A DNA stretch of 64,000 nt from Desulfovibrio sp. (GCA_030145055.1 JAQYWK010000002.1:558001-622000), one strand, 5' to 3'; counted from the stretch's first letter, positions 8,821 through 19,483 are shown. A program made the numbers and translations. The notes: generated by a model from the sequence alone, not told the origin.

Positions 8821-8986
8821 CCTTAAAAGGTTCGCCACTTTTCCTTACGGAAAACTCTTTTTGCCTCCATCCAGTTTGAAAGTCAATCTGAGACAAATTA
8901 TTTTCATAATTAAGACAACAAATTCAAACATATTTATACTAAGTTTTTATCGCTATTAACGCTGACAACTTAAATTATACTTTTTT

Positions 8987-10273
8987 ATGGTGGATTACAT
9001 TAACCAAAACATCTATAGTGATTACTTCCATCAGTTTAAATTAACTACCGACACAAAACACATCATGACAAAAATATTTCCATATGAAGATTTGCGCCAG
9101 TATTCAAAAGTACTACTATGGGCTCTTGAAAAACAACTTAACGCAAAATTCAAAAATCGTGACATCATAATCATTAAATATGACAATCATGCTGCGCCAC
9201 TAGCTGAAGCACTGTTTGCTTTTTTAATCGAGAAACATCTTCACCCGGTAATGGAAACAGCCCTGACTCCTGCTATGAAAGCAGAACTGTACATAAATTC
9301 AAGTTACGGACAATTGACATTCTTCCCGCCCGGCAAAGCTGAACTTTATGAAAAAGCTCGTGGGGTAGTAAGAATCCATGCACCCGAGGAGGTGGGAGCT
9401 ATGGAGGAAGTTGATCCCCTTTCAATTATAGCTAACAAAAAATCTACAAATCAATTCAGGCAGCGCATAGAAAAAAGGAAAATTCACAACTCTATCGCAT
9501 GGACCGAATGTGCCTATCCAACGAAGGCATTAGCGGACCGAGCAGGACTATCTCTTGAAGACTACACAAACAGATTGATGCGGGCATGCTACCTAAACAT
9601 GCCCTATCCGGCTAAAGAATGGCAAAAAATTGCGGACAAGACTGCTGAAATTGCAAATTGGCTCACCTCAATGGATATTAAAACAATACGAATGCAGTCT
9701 GAACTTTGTGACCTCTACTTTTCGCCCGGTCCAAACAGAAAATGGCTGGGAGCAACTGGTGACAATATACCAGGCTATGAAGTTTACATCTCTCCAGACT
9801 GTCGCACTATTAACGGATATTATTATGCTGATTTGCCATCATTATATATGGACCGTATGATTTACGGAGTTCGTTTAGAATTTGCAGATGGTATTGCTGT
9901 GGGCGCTACGGCTATGAGTGGTGAAAAGTTTTTGCTGGATCACCTGCGTGTTGATGGAGGTGCAAGACGGGTTGGGGAATTTTCGCTTACTGATTCCAGT
10001 ATTTCGCGAGTAAATCATTTTATGGCTCAGACAATCATTGATGAAAACTTTGGCGGCGAAAACGGCAGTTGCCATATAGCTTTGGGGCAATCACTGCTTG
10101 GCACTTTTGCAGGCCCCCCAGAAATGCTTGATAAACTTTTCATGGAGTCACTCGGCTTCAACACATCAGAAGTTCACTGGGACTTAGTAAACACAGAAGA
10201 GAAGAAAGTTGTTGCAACGCTCGCTAATGGGAGCATTAAAACAATTTATGAAAATGGACTGTTTAAAATATAA
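8987..10273 (+). CDS. M29-family metallo-aminopeptidase
   Basis: 428 residues. The C-terminal two thirds carry the M29 (thermophilic aminopeptidase) pattern: an N-I-P-G-Y-E-V-Y-I-SP block, ARRVGEFSLTD with a metal-binding Glu, and FGGENGSCHIALG with a metal-binding His. Family members are cytoplasmic dinuclear metal enzymes that release N-terminal residues from peptides. The start is uncertain: 8987 gives a 26-residue leader unusual for the family, while the ATG at 9065 would begin just before the first conserved helix; neither has a clear ribosome site. The gene stands alone, divergent from feoAB and followed by the grpE leader. Confidence 0.85.
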   Translation: MVDYINQNIYSDYFHQFKLTTDTKHIMTKIFPYEDLRQYSKVLLWALEKQLNAKFKNRDIIIIKYDNHAAPLAEALFAFLIEKHLHPVMETALTPAMKAELYINSSYGQLTFFPPGKAELYEKARGVVRIHAPEEVGAMEEVDPLSIIANKKSTNQFRQRIEKRKIHNSIAWTECAYPTKALADRAGLSLEDYTNRLMRACYLNMPYPAKEWQKIADKTAEIANWLTSMDIKTIRMQSELCDLYFSPGPNRKWLGATGDNIPGYEVYISPDCRTINGYYYADLPSLYMDRMIYGVRLEFADGIAVGATAMSGEKFLLDHLRVDGGARRVGEFSLTDSSISRVNHFMAQTIIDENFGGENGSCHIALGQSLLGTFAGPPEMLDKLFMESLGFNTSEVHWDLVNTEEKKVVATLANGSIKTIYENGLFKI

Positions 10274-10355
10274 ACTGGCCCAATATTAAAAATAAATGCA
10301 TTTGATCAAGCTGAGATGTTGACAAGCTTATCGGGATGCTTATTTCTGTAATTAC

Positions 10356-10392
10356 GCGGCTTGACAGACCTTTTTAAAGGTTCGTAAGCCGC
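10356..10392 (+). promoter_or_regulatory. Hairpin in the leader of grpE
   Basis: Two-tier inverted repeat: outer arms GCGGCTT (10356-10362) and AAGCCGC (10386-10392), inner arms ACCTTT (10368-10373) and AAAGGT (10376-10381). No T-run follows, and the grpE ribosome site begins 14 bases later. It may be a weak terminator of the peptidase gene or a leader structure acting on grpE. Confidence 0.5.
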
Positions 10393-10415
10393 TAATTCAT
10401 GTCACTGGAGAATCC

Positions 10416-10988
10416 ATGCCTGAAAAGAAAAATAACTCGGAAATGAACGAAGAAGAAAATTCAGCGCCCGAAGCTGAAGAAGCTGTGGAGAACGAAGTTA
10501 CCCTCAGCGAAGATGAACTAAAAGCTCTTTGTCGGGAACATGTATGCCCTTCATGCGATGTAATGGAAGAGGCGAAAGACGAACGTTTAAGAGCACTCGC
10601 TGACAGCGAAAATTTAAAGAAAAGACTTACCCGCGAAACTAACGAATTGAAAAAGTTCGCGTCGGAAAGTGTTTTATCAGACTTACTACCCATTTTGGAT
10701 AACCTTGACCTTGCTTTGAGTCATGCAAAAGATCTCGACGCATGCAAGGATTTCGTAATGGGCGTAGATATGACCAGAAAACTATTTTTGGAAACTTTAG
10801 CCAGGCACGGTTTGGAAGCGGTAGGGAAAACCGGTGAAGAATTTGACCCTAACTTCCATGAAGCAATGGGAATGGCTCAGGTTGCAGAACTGACTGACGG
10901 GTGCGTTGCTCAGGTAATGCAAAGAGGATACGTGCTGAAAGGCAGAATTATCCGTCCTGCGAAAGTCATGGTTAATAAATTAGACTAA
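10416..10988 (+). CDS. grpE: Nucleotide exchange factor GrpE
   Basis: 190 residues. An acidic N-terminal tail (1-35) leads into the long dimerisation helix (about 55-110) and the beta-wing domain with the GrpE signature near the C-terminus (NFHEAMGM, VAQVMQRGYVLKGRIIRPAKVMV). GrpE releases ADP from DnaK, whose gene follows after 86 bases. TGGAG lies 5 bases before the ATG. Odd point: C39, C44 and C47 form a CX4CXXC cluster at the junction of tail and helix, not part of the usual GrpE pattern. Confidence 0.96.
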   Translation: MPEKKNNSEMNEEENSAPEAEEAVENEVTLSEDELKALCREHVCPSCDVMEEAKDERLRALADSENLKKRLTRETNELKKFASESVLSDLLPILDNLDLALSHAKDLDACKDFVMGVDMTRKLFLETLARHGLEAVGKTGEEFDPNFHEAMGMAQVAELTDGCVAQVMQRGYVLKGRIIRPAKVMVNKLD

Positions 10989-11074
10989 TTAATGAGCTTG
11001 GACCTTTACAAGTAAATTTTCGGCATTAATTCATAAAGCAAACGAAATGTATTTTAATCAGAAGGAGCTAATAT

Positions 11075-12988
11075 ATGGGCAAGATTATAGGGATTGACTT
11101 AGGTACAACAAACTCATGTGTATACGTAATGGAAGGGAAAGACCCCAAATGCGTAACAAACCCTGAAGGCGGACGTACAACACCTTCTATTGTAGGTTTT
11201 ACAGACAAAGAACGTCTCGTAGGTGAAATTGCGAAACGTCAGTCTGTAACTAACCCGGAAAAAACTGTTTTCGCTATCAAACGTCTCATGGGACGTCAGG
11301 TAAATTCTCCTGAAGTAAAACAGTGGGCTAAACATTGCCCTTACGAACTAGTAGACGGTAAAGGCGGAGACGCATGGGTTGAAATCGGCGGCAAAAAATA
11401 CAGCCCGTCTGAAATTTCAGCGATTATCCTTCAGCAGCTCAAAAAAGATGCTGAAACTTACCTCGGCGAAGAAGTAACTGAAGCAGTTATCACCGTTCCC
11501 GCTTACTTTAACGATTCTCAGCGCCAGGCAACAAAAGATGCCGGACGTATTGCAGGACTAGAAGTTAAGCGTATTATCAACGAACCAACTGCAGCTTCCC
11601 TCGCTTACGGTTTTGATAAAAAAGCTAACGAAAAAATTGCTGTTTTCGACCTCGGTGGCGGTACATTTGATATCTCCATCCTTGAAGTCGGCGACAACGT
11701 TGTTGAAGTTCGCGCAACCAACGGGGACACATTCCTCGGCGGCGAAGACTTTGACCATAACATCATTGAATATCTTGTAGCTGAGTTCAAGCGTGAAAAC
11801 GGAATTGATCTTTCTCAGGATCGCATGGCCCTTCAGCGTCTCAAAGAAGCTGGCGAAAAAGCTAAAAAAGAGCTTTCCACTTCTACTGAAACTGAAGTTA
11901 ACCTTCCATTCATTACAGCTGACCAGAACGGTCCTAAGCACCTTATGGTTAAAATTTCCCGCGCGAAGCTGGAAAAGCTTGTTGAAGATCTCGTTAACCG
12001 CACCAAAGAGCCTTGTATGAAAGCTCTTAAAGATGCTGGCCTTAAAGCATCTGATATCGACGAAGTTATCCTCGTCGGTGGTATGACCCGTATGCCTCTC
12101 GTTCAGCAGAAAGTTCAGGAACTATTCGGCAAAGAGCCTAACCGTTCCGTGAACCCTGATGAAGTTGTTGCAATGGGTGCATCCATTCAGGGTGGTATCC
12201 TAGCTGGTGACGTTACTGACGTCCTCCTGCTTGATGTTACTCCTCTGTCTCTCGGCATCGAAACAATGGGCGGAGTTCTTACTCAGCTTATCGAAAGAAA
12301 CACAACTATTCCAAGTCGTAAAAGCCAGGTTTTCACAACTGCTGCTGAAAACCAGCCTTCTGTCTCCATCCATGTACTACAGGGTGAACGCCCAATGGCT
12401 GCAGATAATATGACTCTCGGACGCTTCGAACTGACTGGTCTTCCAGCAGCTCCACGCGGTGTTCCTCAGATCGAAGTAACATTCGACATCGATGCTAACG
12501 GTATCGTAAAAGTTGCAGCAAAAGATATGGGTACTGGCAAAGAACAGTCTATCCAGATCACAGCTTCCAGCGGACTTTCTGAAGATGAAATTGAGAAGAT
12601 GGTCAAAGACGCTGAAGCTCACGCTGATGATGACAAGAAAAAGCAGGGCCTCATTGAAGCTCGCAACCAGGCTGACTCTTTAATCTACACAACCGAAAAA
12701 TCACTTCGTGAAGTCGGTGACAATGTAGACGCAGAGCTTAAAACTGACATCGAAGCAAAAGCTGAAACCCTTAAGGGTCTCCTCGAAAGCGATGATGAAG
12801 AAGCAATCAAAGCAGCTACCGAAGAGCTTTCACAGGCTTCACACAAGCTTGCAGAACAGCTCTACGCTAATCAGGGCCAGGCAGATGCCGGAGCTGAAGG
12901 CGCAGCAGATGCAGGAGCAGCCGGTCCAGCTGGTGATAAAGCAGACGACGATGTTGTCGACGCTGACTACACCGAAGTTAAAAACTAG
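11075..12988 (+). CDS. dnaK: Hsp70 chaperone DnaK
   Basis: 637 residues, typical length. The actin-like ATPase begins with GIDLGTTNS at about residues 5-13 and contains [11 protein letters not shown] and the [13 protein letters not shown] block; the substrate-binding beta domain and helical lid follow, with an Ala/Gly/Asp-rich tail ending in DADYTEV, characteristic of bacterial DnaK. It forms the chaperone cycle with GrpE and a J protein. AAGGAGC lies 7 bases before the ATG. Codon choice is markedly biased, as expected for a highly expressed gene. A terminator follows at 13081. No dnaJ or hrcA is adjacent. Confidence 0.98.
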   Translation: MGKIIGIDLGTTNSCVYVMEGKDPKCVTNPEGGRTTPSIVGFTDKERLVGEIAKRQSVTNPEKTVFAIKRLMGRQVNSPEVKQWAKHCPYELVDGKGGDAWVEIGGKKYSPSEISAIILQQLKKDAETYLGEEVTEAVITVPAYFNDSQRQATKDAGRIAGLEVKRIINEPTAASLAYGFDKKANEKIAVFDLGGGTFDISILEVGDNVVEVRATNGDTFLGGEDFDHNIIEYLVAEFKRENGIDLSQDRMALQRLKEAGEKAKKELSTSTETEVNLPFITADQNGPKHLMVKISRAKLEKLVEDLVNRTKEPCMKALKDAGLKASDIDEVILVGGMTRMPLVQQKVQELFGKEPNRSVNPDEVVAMGASIQGGILAGDVTDVLLLDVTPLSLGIETMGGVLTQLIERNTTIPSRKSQVFTTAAENQPSVSIHVLQGERPMAADNMTLGRFELTGLPAAPRGVPQIEVTFDIDANGIVKVAAKDMGTGKEQSIQITASSGLSEDEIEKMVKDAEAHADDDKKKQGLIEARNQADSLIYTTEKSLREVGDNVDAELKTDIEAKAETLKGLLESDDEEAIKAATEELSQASHKLAEQLYANQGQADAGAEGAADAGAAGPAGDKADDDVVDADYTEVKN

Positions 12989-13080
12989 TATTGTTTAAGA
13001 CGGGAGTCTGTTTAAAACCAACATGGGTTAAAATATTCAGTAATCCTGTACTTGCAATGACTATCCACTCAGTATAGTTT

Positions 13081-13122
13081 AATCCGGCCTTCTCTTGAAA
13101 AAGAGTAGGCCGGATTTTTTTT
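13081..13122 (+). terminator. Terminator of dnaK
   Basis: Arms AATCCGGCC (13081-13089) and GGCCGGATT (13108-13116), extended inward by CTCTT/AAGAG, GAAA-type loop, followed by a run of seven Ts. Confidence 0.92.
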
Positions 13123-13184
13123 AAATAGACCATGATAAGTCCAAATCCATTGACGTATTGACTTACATGGGCCACAAACTGTGC

Positions 13185-15248
13185 ATGGAAAAATCAATGA
13201 ATCAAGAGAAATCCTCTCGGCTTTTCTCCCATATATTTGCTATTGTTCTGGTCGCCGCGTTACTGAGCACAACAACAAGTTGTATCTCACTCCAAAAGCA
13301 GCCTGTGGGATCAACTGTTTCTACCCAAATGTTGTCTACGAAAGATTTAGTAAAAACGGCTGATCAAGCTTGGTTGAAAAGAGATTATGTGGCCAGCGAA
13401 CTCTACTATACCCGCCTGATTGAGCGTGCTGACATTCCTAAAGATGTTAATCTGATAGCACTTGAAAGGCTTTCTATCAGCTCGTATAAATCTGGTCACT
13501 ACCACGAAGCGGAAGCGAGACTTGCAGAGTGGAAAAATCTTTCCCCAGAAGCACTAAATTCTGAGATATGGCAAAAATATTACTTTGACTCACTTCTTGC
13601 CACTAAAAAGTTTTCACAACTAAACGCTCACCTGACTCAGACAATGGAAGATACAAATCTACCCTGGGACATTCGTTCCGAAGCTGGTAAAAATCTTTCA
13701 ACACTAGAACAGAATGAAGATTCAATGGCCGCACTGGAAAGACTTTACACTATTGCTCCCAATGATGATGACAGAAAAGATCTGGAGCGCTGGTTCATTG
13801 CAGGGCTCAGCGATAAATCCGAGCAGGTACTTGAAAAGAATTCCTCCCTCATCTCAACAGGTAATAATTTAAAATTTCCATACGAACTAATTCTTTTTGA
13901 AAAAGCGACAAGACAATCTTCAGCTAAAGAATATTGGCCAATGGCATGGCGTACGATGTCCGGCATTGTTCAGCGTGGACAGATTGTCGATAAACCGGGT
14001 TTCAATAAGATTATTGCAGACCTTGAGGCTCAATATGGAATTCCACGTGTAGGAATTGCACTTGTACTTCCTATTTCTGGACGCTTTCAAGATTACGGTT
14101 GGAAGATTATTCGCGGAGCAGGCGCTGCTCAGTGGGAACTGACCAAGGCCGGACTTGATGTTGACGTTCAGGTAATTAATACCGAAGACGCAAACTGGAT
14201 CGAGCGGGTTCAAAACTTACCACCATGGTACACAGTTCTCGGCGGACCTATTAATGTTAAAGCTTTCAAAGAGCTGGAACAGGCCGAAACCTACACTGAA
14301 AAAGTAACCTTCTCATTCCTAGCTAAACCAGGAAATTTAGAAGAAGGAAGACAGGCTTGGAGATTTTTCTCAAGCCCCGAAGATCAAATCAGATCGTCCC
14401 TTGATTTGGCGATTAATGATATGGGAATTAAAGATTTCGCCATTCTATATCCGCAGGAAAAGTTTGGACGCCAGATGTCACAAATTTTTTGGGACATGGC
14501 TAGAGAGCGTGGCGCGAAAATCACAGGCATGGAATCATACCCGCCTAATGATTTTCCCAAATGGGGCAAAGTTGTTGGTAAACTAGTAAGAGCTCCGCAG
14601 AAGTTGGCTGAAAATAAAGCTGACGGCCTGGGCGAAGACGCACCACTCCCTGAAACTGATTTCGGAGCGGTGTTCATACCTGACACTTGGCATCAGGCTC
14701 AGCTTCTTATCCCTCATTTCTTCTTTCACGAAGCTGACACACTTCTATTCCTCGGACCGGAACTGTGGAGTCAGGCTCTTAATTCCGCGAGAGACGTTGA
14801 GGCGCAGAACCTTAAGCTAACTATTGCTCCGGGAGCTTGGTGGTCAGCCAGCGATGGAGCCGGACGCTTAAAAGAAGTTATGACACGCGAAGGACTCGGT
14901 AGACCAGATTTCTGGGTTGCACTGGGCTATGACTTCATTAAGTTTTCAAGCAAACTTGGGACGTTTTCACCAGGCTGGACTCCAGAACTTGTTAACGAAA
15001 GAATTGCTGAAGCACAGCACATCGATTTCAGCCTAGCCCCTATCAGCTGGACAGCTGACGGCAAGGCTCATCAAAAACTGTTCTTGTTCCGACCTGAGAA
15101 AAATGGAAAAACAAAAATCGATGCTTCTACTGTTAAAAAGACACTTGCAAATGCGAAGACGAAAAGATCTCGCCGCGTAGAAGCTTGGAAGAATACGCAG
15201 GAAGAACTAGAAAAAGCAAATTCAGCAAAAACAGAACTAGAACAATAG
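13185..15248 (+). CDS. LpoA-like lipoprotein with TPR-like N-part and periplasmic-binding fold
   Basis: About 687 residues. A lipoprotein signal ends at STTTSC, the Cys being residue 33 from this start. Residues about 50-270 are helical, TPR-like. The rest is a type I periplasmic-binding fold, opening VGIALVLPISGRFQDYG, as in penicillin-binding-protein activators (LpoA/YraM family). Such proteins sit in the outer membrane and activate peptidoglycan synthases; that role is inferred from architecture. Several starts are possible: ATG at 13167, 13185 and 13197 and TTG at 13158, none with a strong ribosome site. A Lys/Glu-rich helix closes the protein. An ABC-type amino acid receptor is an alternative, but the lipobox plus TPR layout argues against it. 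Confidence 0.75.
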   Translation: MEKSMNQEKSSRLFSHIFAIVLVAALLSTTTSCISLQKQPVGSTVSTQMLSTKDLVKTADQAWLKRDYVASELYYTRLIERADIPKDVNLIALERLSISSYKSGHYHEAEARLAEWKNLSPEALNSEIWQKYYFDSLLATKKFSQLNAHLTQTMEDTNLPWDIRSEAGKNLSTLEQNEDSMAALERLYTIAPNDDDRKDLERWFIAGLSDKSEQVLEKNSSLISTGNNLKFPYELILFEKATRQSSAKEYWPMAWRTMSGIVQRGQIVDKPGFNKIIADLEAQYGIPRVGIALVLPISGRFQDYGWKIIRGAGAAQWELTKAGLDVDVQVINTEDANWIERVQNLPPWYTVLGGPINVKAFKELEQAETYTEKVTFSFLAKPGNLEEGRQAWRFFSSPEDQIRSSLDLAINDMGIKDFAILYPQEKFGRQMSQIFWDMARERGAKITGMESYPPNDFPKWGKVVGKLVRAPQKLAENKADGLGEDAPLPETDFGAVFIPDTWHQAQLLIPHFFFHEADTLLFLGPELWSQALNSARDVEAQNLKLTIAPGAWWSASDGAGRLKEVMTREGLGRPDFWVALGYDFIKFSSKLGTFSPGWTPELVNERIAEAQHIDFSLAPISWTADGKAHQKLFLFRPEKNGKTKIDASTVKKTLANAKTKRSRRVEAWKNTQEELEKANSAKTELEQ

Positions 15249-15262
15249 GCTTTTTTTACCTC

Positions 15263-15298
15263 AATAATTTACCGCAAGAAAATGCGGATAGAATTATT
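15263..15298 (+). promoter_or_regulatory. Imperfect hairpin between the lipoprotein gene and gatC
   Basis: Arms AATAATT/AATTATT (15263-15269, 15292-15298) and CCGCA/TGCGG (15272-15276, 15283-15287). It lacks a T-run on either side, so it is more likely a processing or stability element than a terminator. Confidence 0.4.
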
Positions 15299-15346
15299 TG
15301 ACTGAGAATTATAGCCACAAATAGATATATTAATAAGGAGACTTCA

Positions 15347-15640
15347 ATGAGTGATGTTAAACTCAGTACAGACGAAGTTGCGAAGGTTGCAAGTCTGGCG
15401 CGTCTGGATTTATCAGATAAGAAAAAAGAATTATTCGCAGGTCAGCTAAATAATATTCTTTCCTACATGGATAAGCTTAACGAAATCGACACTAAAGATG
15501 TTGAACCTATGTTCAGCCCTGTTGAGCATACAACTGTGCTTCGAAAAGATGTTATAATCAAGGAACACACTCGGGATGAGATCCTTGCAAATGCTCCTGA
15601 TTCTGACGGGCAATATTTCGTAGTTCCAAGAATTGTATAG
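15347..15640 (+). CDS. gatC: Glu/Asp-tRNA amidotransferase subunit C
   Basis: 97 residues with the GatC pattern: EVAKVASLARLDLS at the start, a linker with MLDKLNEIDT-like sequence, and the conserved end VEPMFSP ... ILANAPDSDGQYFVVPRIV. GatC wraps around GatA and GatB and stabilises the complex that converts Glu-tRNA(Gln) or Asp-tRNA(Asn) to the cognate amide form. AAGGAG lies 7 bases before the ATG. gatA follows after 62 bases; gatB is not in the window. Confidence 0.94.
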   Translation: MSDVKLSTDEVAKVASLARLDLSDKKKELFAGQLNNILSYMDKLNEIDTKDVEPMFSPVEHTTVLRKDVIIKEHTRDEILANAPDSDGQYFVVPRIV

Positions 15641-15702
15641 CGCATACTCAAAATATTTAGTTGCCCTTTTTCTCAAACATAAAGACTGCACGGATTAAAT
15701 AA

Positions 15703-17169
15703 ATGTCCTCACTCATAGAAAAATCGCTCACGGAAATACACTCTCTATTAATTGCGGGTGAAGTTACTGCTGTAGAAGCGGTAAAAGCATGCCTTGATCA
15801 AATCGAAAAGACCGAGCCTGAAATTAAAGCTTTGCTTGCTAAGGATGGCGAAAACGCACTCAAGCTTGCAGCAGAAATGGATAAGCTAGGCCCGGACGCA
15901 TCCAAGCCGCTATGGGGCGTGCCTGTAGTTATTAAAGACGTCCTTGCGACCAAAGGCATCACGACTACTTGCGGTTCTAAAATTCTAGAAAATTTCGTTC
16001 CTTTTTATGATGCCACTTCTGTCGCTAAGCTTAAAGAAGCAGGCGCCATCATCATAGCAAAAGCGAACATGGATGAATTCGCCATGGGTTCCACAACTGA
16101 GAACTCAGCTTATCAGACCACATGTAACCCGCATGACCTCAGCAGAGTCCCCGGAGGATCAAGTGGTGGATCTGGAGCTACAATCGCAGCAGGACAGTGT
16201 TTTGCGGCTCTGGGCACAGACACAGGTGGTTCCATCAGACTTCCTGCATCATTCTGCGGATGTGTTGGAGTAAAACCTACCTACGGTAGAGTCTCTCGCT
16301 ACGGAATGATCGCGTACGGTTCTTCACTTGATCAGATCGGGCCTATGACACGCACTGTCGAAGACTCCGCAAGAGTCCTTAATGTAATCGCAGGTCACGA
16401 CAAACGCGATTCAACATCCGTTGACTGCGAAGTACCGAACTACATCGAAGCACTTGCTGAGCGCACAGATCTTTCAGGACTGACTATCGGCTTGCCGGAA
16501 GAATACTGGGGCGAAGGACTTTCCGAAGAAGTTTCCGAAGCGTGTAAAAACGCTATCAAAAAAGCAGAAGAACTCGGCGCTAAAACCGTACCTGTCAAAC
16601 TTTCCATGACAGAATACGCTATCGCGACCTACTACATAATCGCAATGGCTGAAGCCAGCTCAAACCTTTCACGCTTTGACGGCATTCGTTACGGGCATAG
16701 ATCTAAAGATGCAGACGAGCTGATTGACCTCTACACAAAATCACGCACCGAAGGATTCGGCGACGAAGTACAGCGCCGAATCATCATCGGAACATACGTT
16801 CTTTCCGCTGGTTACTACGATGCATATTATTGCAAGGCAGCTCAGATCCGCCGCCTGATGCGTAATGATTTCGAAAAAGCATTCGAGTCATGCGACCTCA
16901 TTGCCGGACCAGCCTGCCCTACTACGGCTTTCCCAGTGGGCGAACTAACTGCTGATCCATTGCAGATGTACCTGATGGACATATTCACCATTTCTCTAAA
17001 CCTTGTGGGAATGCCAGGAATGAGCTTGCCAGTTGGTATCGGTAAAGACACCAATATGCCAGTAGGTTTACAGCTAATGGCTCCTGCATTTGGCGAAACC
17101 ACAATGCTCCAAGCAGCTAACGTACTTGAAAAGAGTCTGCCTGACTTTTCCAAACCACAGCAGATTTAA
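15703..17169 (+). CDS. gatA: Glu/Asp-tRNA amidotransferase subunit A
   Basis: 488 residues of the amidase-signature family. The Ser-cisSer-Lys triad is visible as K78 (VVIKDV), S153 (GGSSGGSG) and S177 ([11 protein letters not shown]), with spacing matching known GatA enzymes. It hydrolyses glutamine and passes ammonia to GatB for tRNA transamidation in the cytoplasm. The ATG at 15703 has only a weak ribosome site, which is compatible with coupling to gatC. Presence of GatCA implies that at least one of Gln-tRNA or Asn-tRNA is made indirectly in this organism. A strong bidirectional terminator follows. Confidence 0.97.
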   Translation: MSSLIEKSLTEIHSLLIAGEVTAVEAVKACLDQIEKTEPEIKALLAKDGENALKLAAEMDKLGPDASKPLWGVPVVIKDVLATKGITTTCGSKILENFVPFYDATSVAKLKEAGAIIIAKANMDEFAMGSTTENSAYQTTCNPHDLSRVPGGSSGGSGATIAAGQCFAALGTDTGGSIRLPASFCGCVGVKPTYGRVSRYGMIAYGSSLDQIGPMTRTVEDSARVLNVIAGHDKRDSTSVDCEVPNYIEALAERTDLSGLTIGLPEEYWGEGLSEEVSEACKNAIKKAEELGAKTVPVKLSMTEYAIATYYIIAMAEASSNLSRFDGIRYGHRSKDADELIDLYTKSRTEGFGDEVQRRIIIGTYVLSAGYYDAYYCKAAQIRRLMRNDFEKAFESCDLIAGPACPTTAFPVGELTADPLQMYLMDIFTISLNLVGMPGMSLPVGIGKDTNMPVGLQLMAPAFGETTMLQAANVLEKSLPDFSKPQQI

Positions 17170-17206
17170 TTTAGATAGTAAGCTATTAAAACCAAATCCC
17201 ACAAAA

Positions 17207-17238
17207 AAAGCCCGTATTCCTTTAGGAATACGGGCTTT
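17207..17238. terminator. Bidirectional terminator between gatA and the HMA gene
   Basis: Perfect 14-bp stem (17207-17220 with 17225-17238), TTTA loop. A-run on the left and T-rich end on the right allow it to work for both converging operons. Confidence 0.92.
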
Positions 17239-17259
17239 AAAATTAGCAATAAATCTAAT

Positions 17260-17466
17260 TTACTTAATAGCACCCGGTTCGAAACCAATCTTGGAAATTA
17301 CTTCCTTGATTTTAGCTTCATCAACAGATCCGTCTTTGTCAAAAGTCGCTTCTGCTTTTTCGAGGTTTACGCTGACATTTTTGAGACCTTCGATAGAGTT
17401 TAGAGCTTTGTCGACAGAACCGACACAATGCTGACAACTCATACCTTTAATTTCAATAGTCTTCAT
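17260..17466 (-). CDS. Heavy-metal-associated domain protein (CopZ-like)
   Basis: 68 residues forming one HMA ferredoxin-like domain with the metal site GMSCQHC at 8-14, a hydrophobic core pattern V-V-A, and the final KIGFEPG. Such proteins carry Cu(I) or similar soft metals to P-type ATPases or sensors. No ATPase gene lies nearby. It is the last gene of the tat-his transcription unit, 8 bases after hisA, with GGAGCC upstream of the ATG. Substrate metal not determinable here. Confidence 0.85.
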   Translation of the reverse strand: MKTIEIKGMSCQHCVGSVDKALNSIEGLKNVSVNLEKAEATFDKDGSVDEAKIKEVISKIGFEPGAIK

Positions 17467-17474
17467 ATTGGCTC

Positions 17475-18203
17475 CTAATTGTTATCAAGCCATTCGATAG
17501 CTTCGGCGAGGTTCAGGGAACCAGTGTAAATTGCTTTACCTGAAATAGCCCCTTCAAGCCCTTTGGAAGCGAGAGGATACAAGTTAATGATATCGTCTAA
17601 TGTAGCAACTCCGCCAGCGGCAATAACTGGAAGCTTGGTCTTAGAGCAAAGCTCAGCAAGCCCTGAAGTATTTACACCTACTTCCATACCGTCCCTGCTG
17701 ATATCAGTGTAAATAATAAATGCAGCTCCAGCCGCTTCAATGCGAGGAATGATGTCATAAATGGAAATACCAGCGTCTTCAACCCATCCGCGGGACTTTA
17801 ACTTACCATCAACAGCATCAAGCGACACACCTATCTGACCGGGGAAACGAGCACAAAGCTCTGCAAACATTTCTTCTTCTTCAAGAGCCATGGTTCCGAT
17901 AATTAATCTCTTAACTCCGGCTTCAATGTATTTCGCAGCAGTTTCAATATCTCTAATTCCGCCACCAAGCTGAACAGGAATGCTAAGCTCAGAACAAATA
18001 GATTTAATCAATTCAAAATTTTTAGGAATGCCACTGAAAGCTCCATCGAGGTCAATAACATGAAGATAACGAGCGCCCTGATTCTCCCAGTAATTTGCCT
18101 GAGCTATTGGGTCATTGGAAAAAACGGTAACAGCATCAGCCTGTCCCTGAGCAAGACGAACGCAAACTCCGTCTTTAATATCAACAGCTGGAAAAATAAT
18201 CAT
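17475..18203 (-). CDS. hisA: Phosphoribosylformimino-AICAR-P isomerase HisA
   Basis: 242-residue TIM barrel with the HisA signature: N-terminal FPAVDIKDG with catalytic Asp, two phosphate-binding motifs ([15 protein letters not shown]) and YTDISRDG carrying the second catalytic Asp. It performs the fourth-step Amadori rearrangement in histidine synthesis. Its ATG overlaps the stop of the preceding lipoprotein gene by 4 bases. A bifunctional PriA is unlikely given the his context. Confidence 0.95.
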   Translation of the reverse strand: MIIFPAVDIKDGVCVRLAQGQADAVTVFSNDPIAQANYWENQGARYLHVIDLDGAFSGIPKNFELIKSICSELSIPVQLGGGIRDIETAAKYIEAGVKRLIIGTMALEEEEMFAELCARFPGQIGVSLDAVDGKLKSRGWVEDAGISIYDIIPRIEAAGAAFIIYTDISRDGMEVGVNTSGLAELCSKTKLPVIAAGGVATLDDIINLYPLASKGLEGAISGKAIYTGSLNLAEAIEWLDNN

Positions 18204-18856
18204 AAACCGAGCTCCATAAGTCCATTCTCAAGGGCTTCATCAGCAAGTTCAAGTCCAGTCACCCATTTGCCGCCGCGTTCGAAAAACTTTCCTGCATTAA
18301 GGAGATTTTCGGACAACGGTTCCTGAGTTTCATCATAATGAAATCTTCTGACAATGCGCTTGTTGTTAACATCAATAAGAAAAAGATCAATAACCACAGA
18401 AGCAGGCTGAATATTCAAATCGGCCTGTTTCATACCGCGTAGATCCTGCCAAAACAAAATCTGCGGAACGAGAATATAATCAGAAGTCATGCACTCACCA
18501 ACTTTCACCCAATAGCTGAAAGCGGCTTCACGTCTTGAGCCCATGTTCTCAAAAACTTCAATTTCCTGACACTGACGGGTAATAGCCGGACGTGCATAGC
18601 CAGTAATGTCATGCTTTCCGAGTATTTCTACCATCTTCGCATCAAGTTTTTCTAAAACTTTTTTATCAATAGGTTTTCCTTCCTGAGGAAGGTAGCCTGC
18701 TAAAAGTTCCCAGTTAAAAACCGGGTTTGTAAAACCTGCAATAGCAATAGTACCTACTGGCCGAGGAAGTTTGACAACTTCACTTTTGCTCTGACAGCCA
18801 ATTAAAGCTGGCATAACTAGAAAGCAAATCAAAAAAAGAGGGATAAACCGTTTCAT
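18200..18856 (-). CDS. Unknown lipoprotein between hisB and hisA
   Basis: 218 residues. Residues 1-21 are a lipoprotein signal ending in the lipobox ALIGC. The mature part has an opening beta strand [11 protein letters not shown] and alternates strand and helix, somewhat like the GNA1162/CsgG-type domains that build periplasmic assemblies, but no family can be assigned with confidence. It shares one base with the hisB stop and four with the hisA start, so it is translated with histidine genes although it must act in the envelope. No link to histidine synthesis is evident. Confidence 0.7.
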   Translation of the reverse strand: MKRFIPLFLICFLVMPALIGCQSKSEVVKLPRPVGTIAIAGFTNPVFNWELLAGYLPQEGKPIDKKVLEKLDAKMVEILGKHDITGYARPAITRQCQEIEVFENMGSRREAAFSYWVKVGECMTSDYILVPQILFWQDLRGMKQADLNIQPASVVIDLFLIDVNNKRIVRRFHYDETQEPLSENLLNAGKFFERGGKWVTGLELADEALENGLMELGL

Positions 18857-19443
18857 TAATCAAGACTCCCTTTAGTACTAGTTACACCTTGACGCTCTAC
18901 AGCCAAGGCTTGTCTGAATGCCAATCCTAGAGCCTTAAATGCGCCCTCAAGAAGATGATGACCGTTGCGGCCATATTCAAACTTTATATGCAAATTCATT
19001 CCAGCTTTAAAAGCCAGTGATTTAAAAAACTCACGCCAGACATCACGCTCATCACCAGCAATAATCTCCGGCAAGATGTCATCGTCATACACCAGATATG
19101 CTCTTCCGGAAAGGTCAATAACCACTTCCACGAGAGCTTCATCCATGGGGACCTTGGCAAAACCATAACGATTGATGCCCTTTTTATCACCCATAGCTTC
19201 AGTCAGAGCCTGCCCAAAAACAAGCGCTATATCTTCTAATGTATGGTGACTGTCAATTTCGAGATCACCCTTACATTTCAAATCAAGATCGAATCCCGCC
19301 CAAAAACTCATGAGGGTAAGCATATGATCGGCAAATCCCACACCAGTAGAAATATCAGTACGGCCTTCACCGTCAATATTTAATGAAAGGGCGATATCTG
19401 TTTCTTTCGTGGTCCGGACAATTGTTGCAGATCTTTTAAGCAT
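18856..19443 (-). CDS. hisB: Imidazoleglycerol-phosphate dehydratase HisB
   Basis: 195 residues, monofunctional (no phosphatase domain). The metal-binding His motifs are visible: GVGFADHML and [10 protein letters not shown] in the first half, [16 protein letters not shown] in the second. It makes imidazole-acetol phosphate in histidine synthesis. The start at 19443 is preferred because GAGAGG lies 6 bases upstream; ATG at 19449 is also possible. It follows tatC by about 40 bases on the same strand. Confidence 0.95.
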   Translation of the reverse strand: MLKRSATIVRTTKETDIALSLNIDGEGRTDISTGVGFADHMLTLMSFWAGFDLDLKCKGDLEIDSHHTLEDIALVFGQALTEAMGDKKGINRYGFAKVPMDEALVEVVIDLSGRAYLVYDDDILPEIIAGDERDVWREFFKSLAFKAGMNLHIKFEYGRNGHHLLEGAFKALGLAFRQALAVERQGVTSTKGSLD

Positions 19444-19483
19444 ATCCATCCTCTCCTCGGCGTGGTGACCAAAGTGGTCATCG

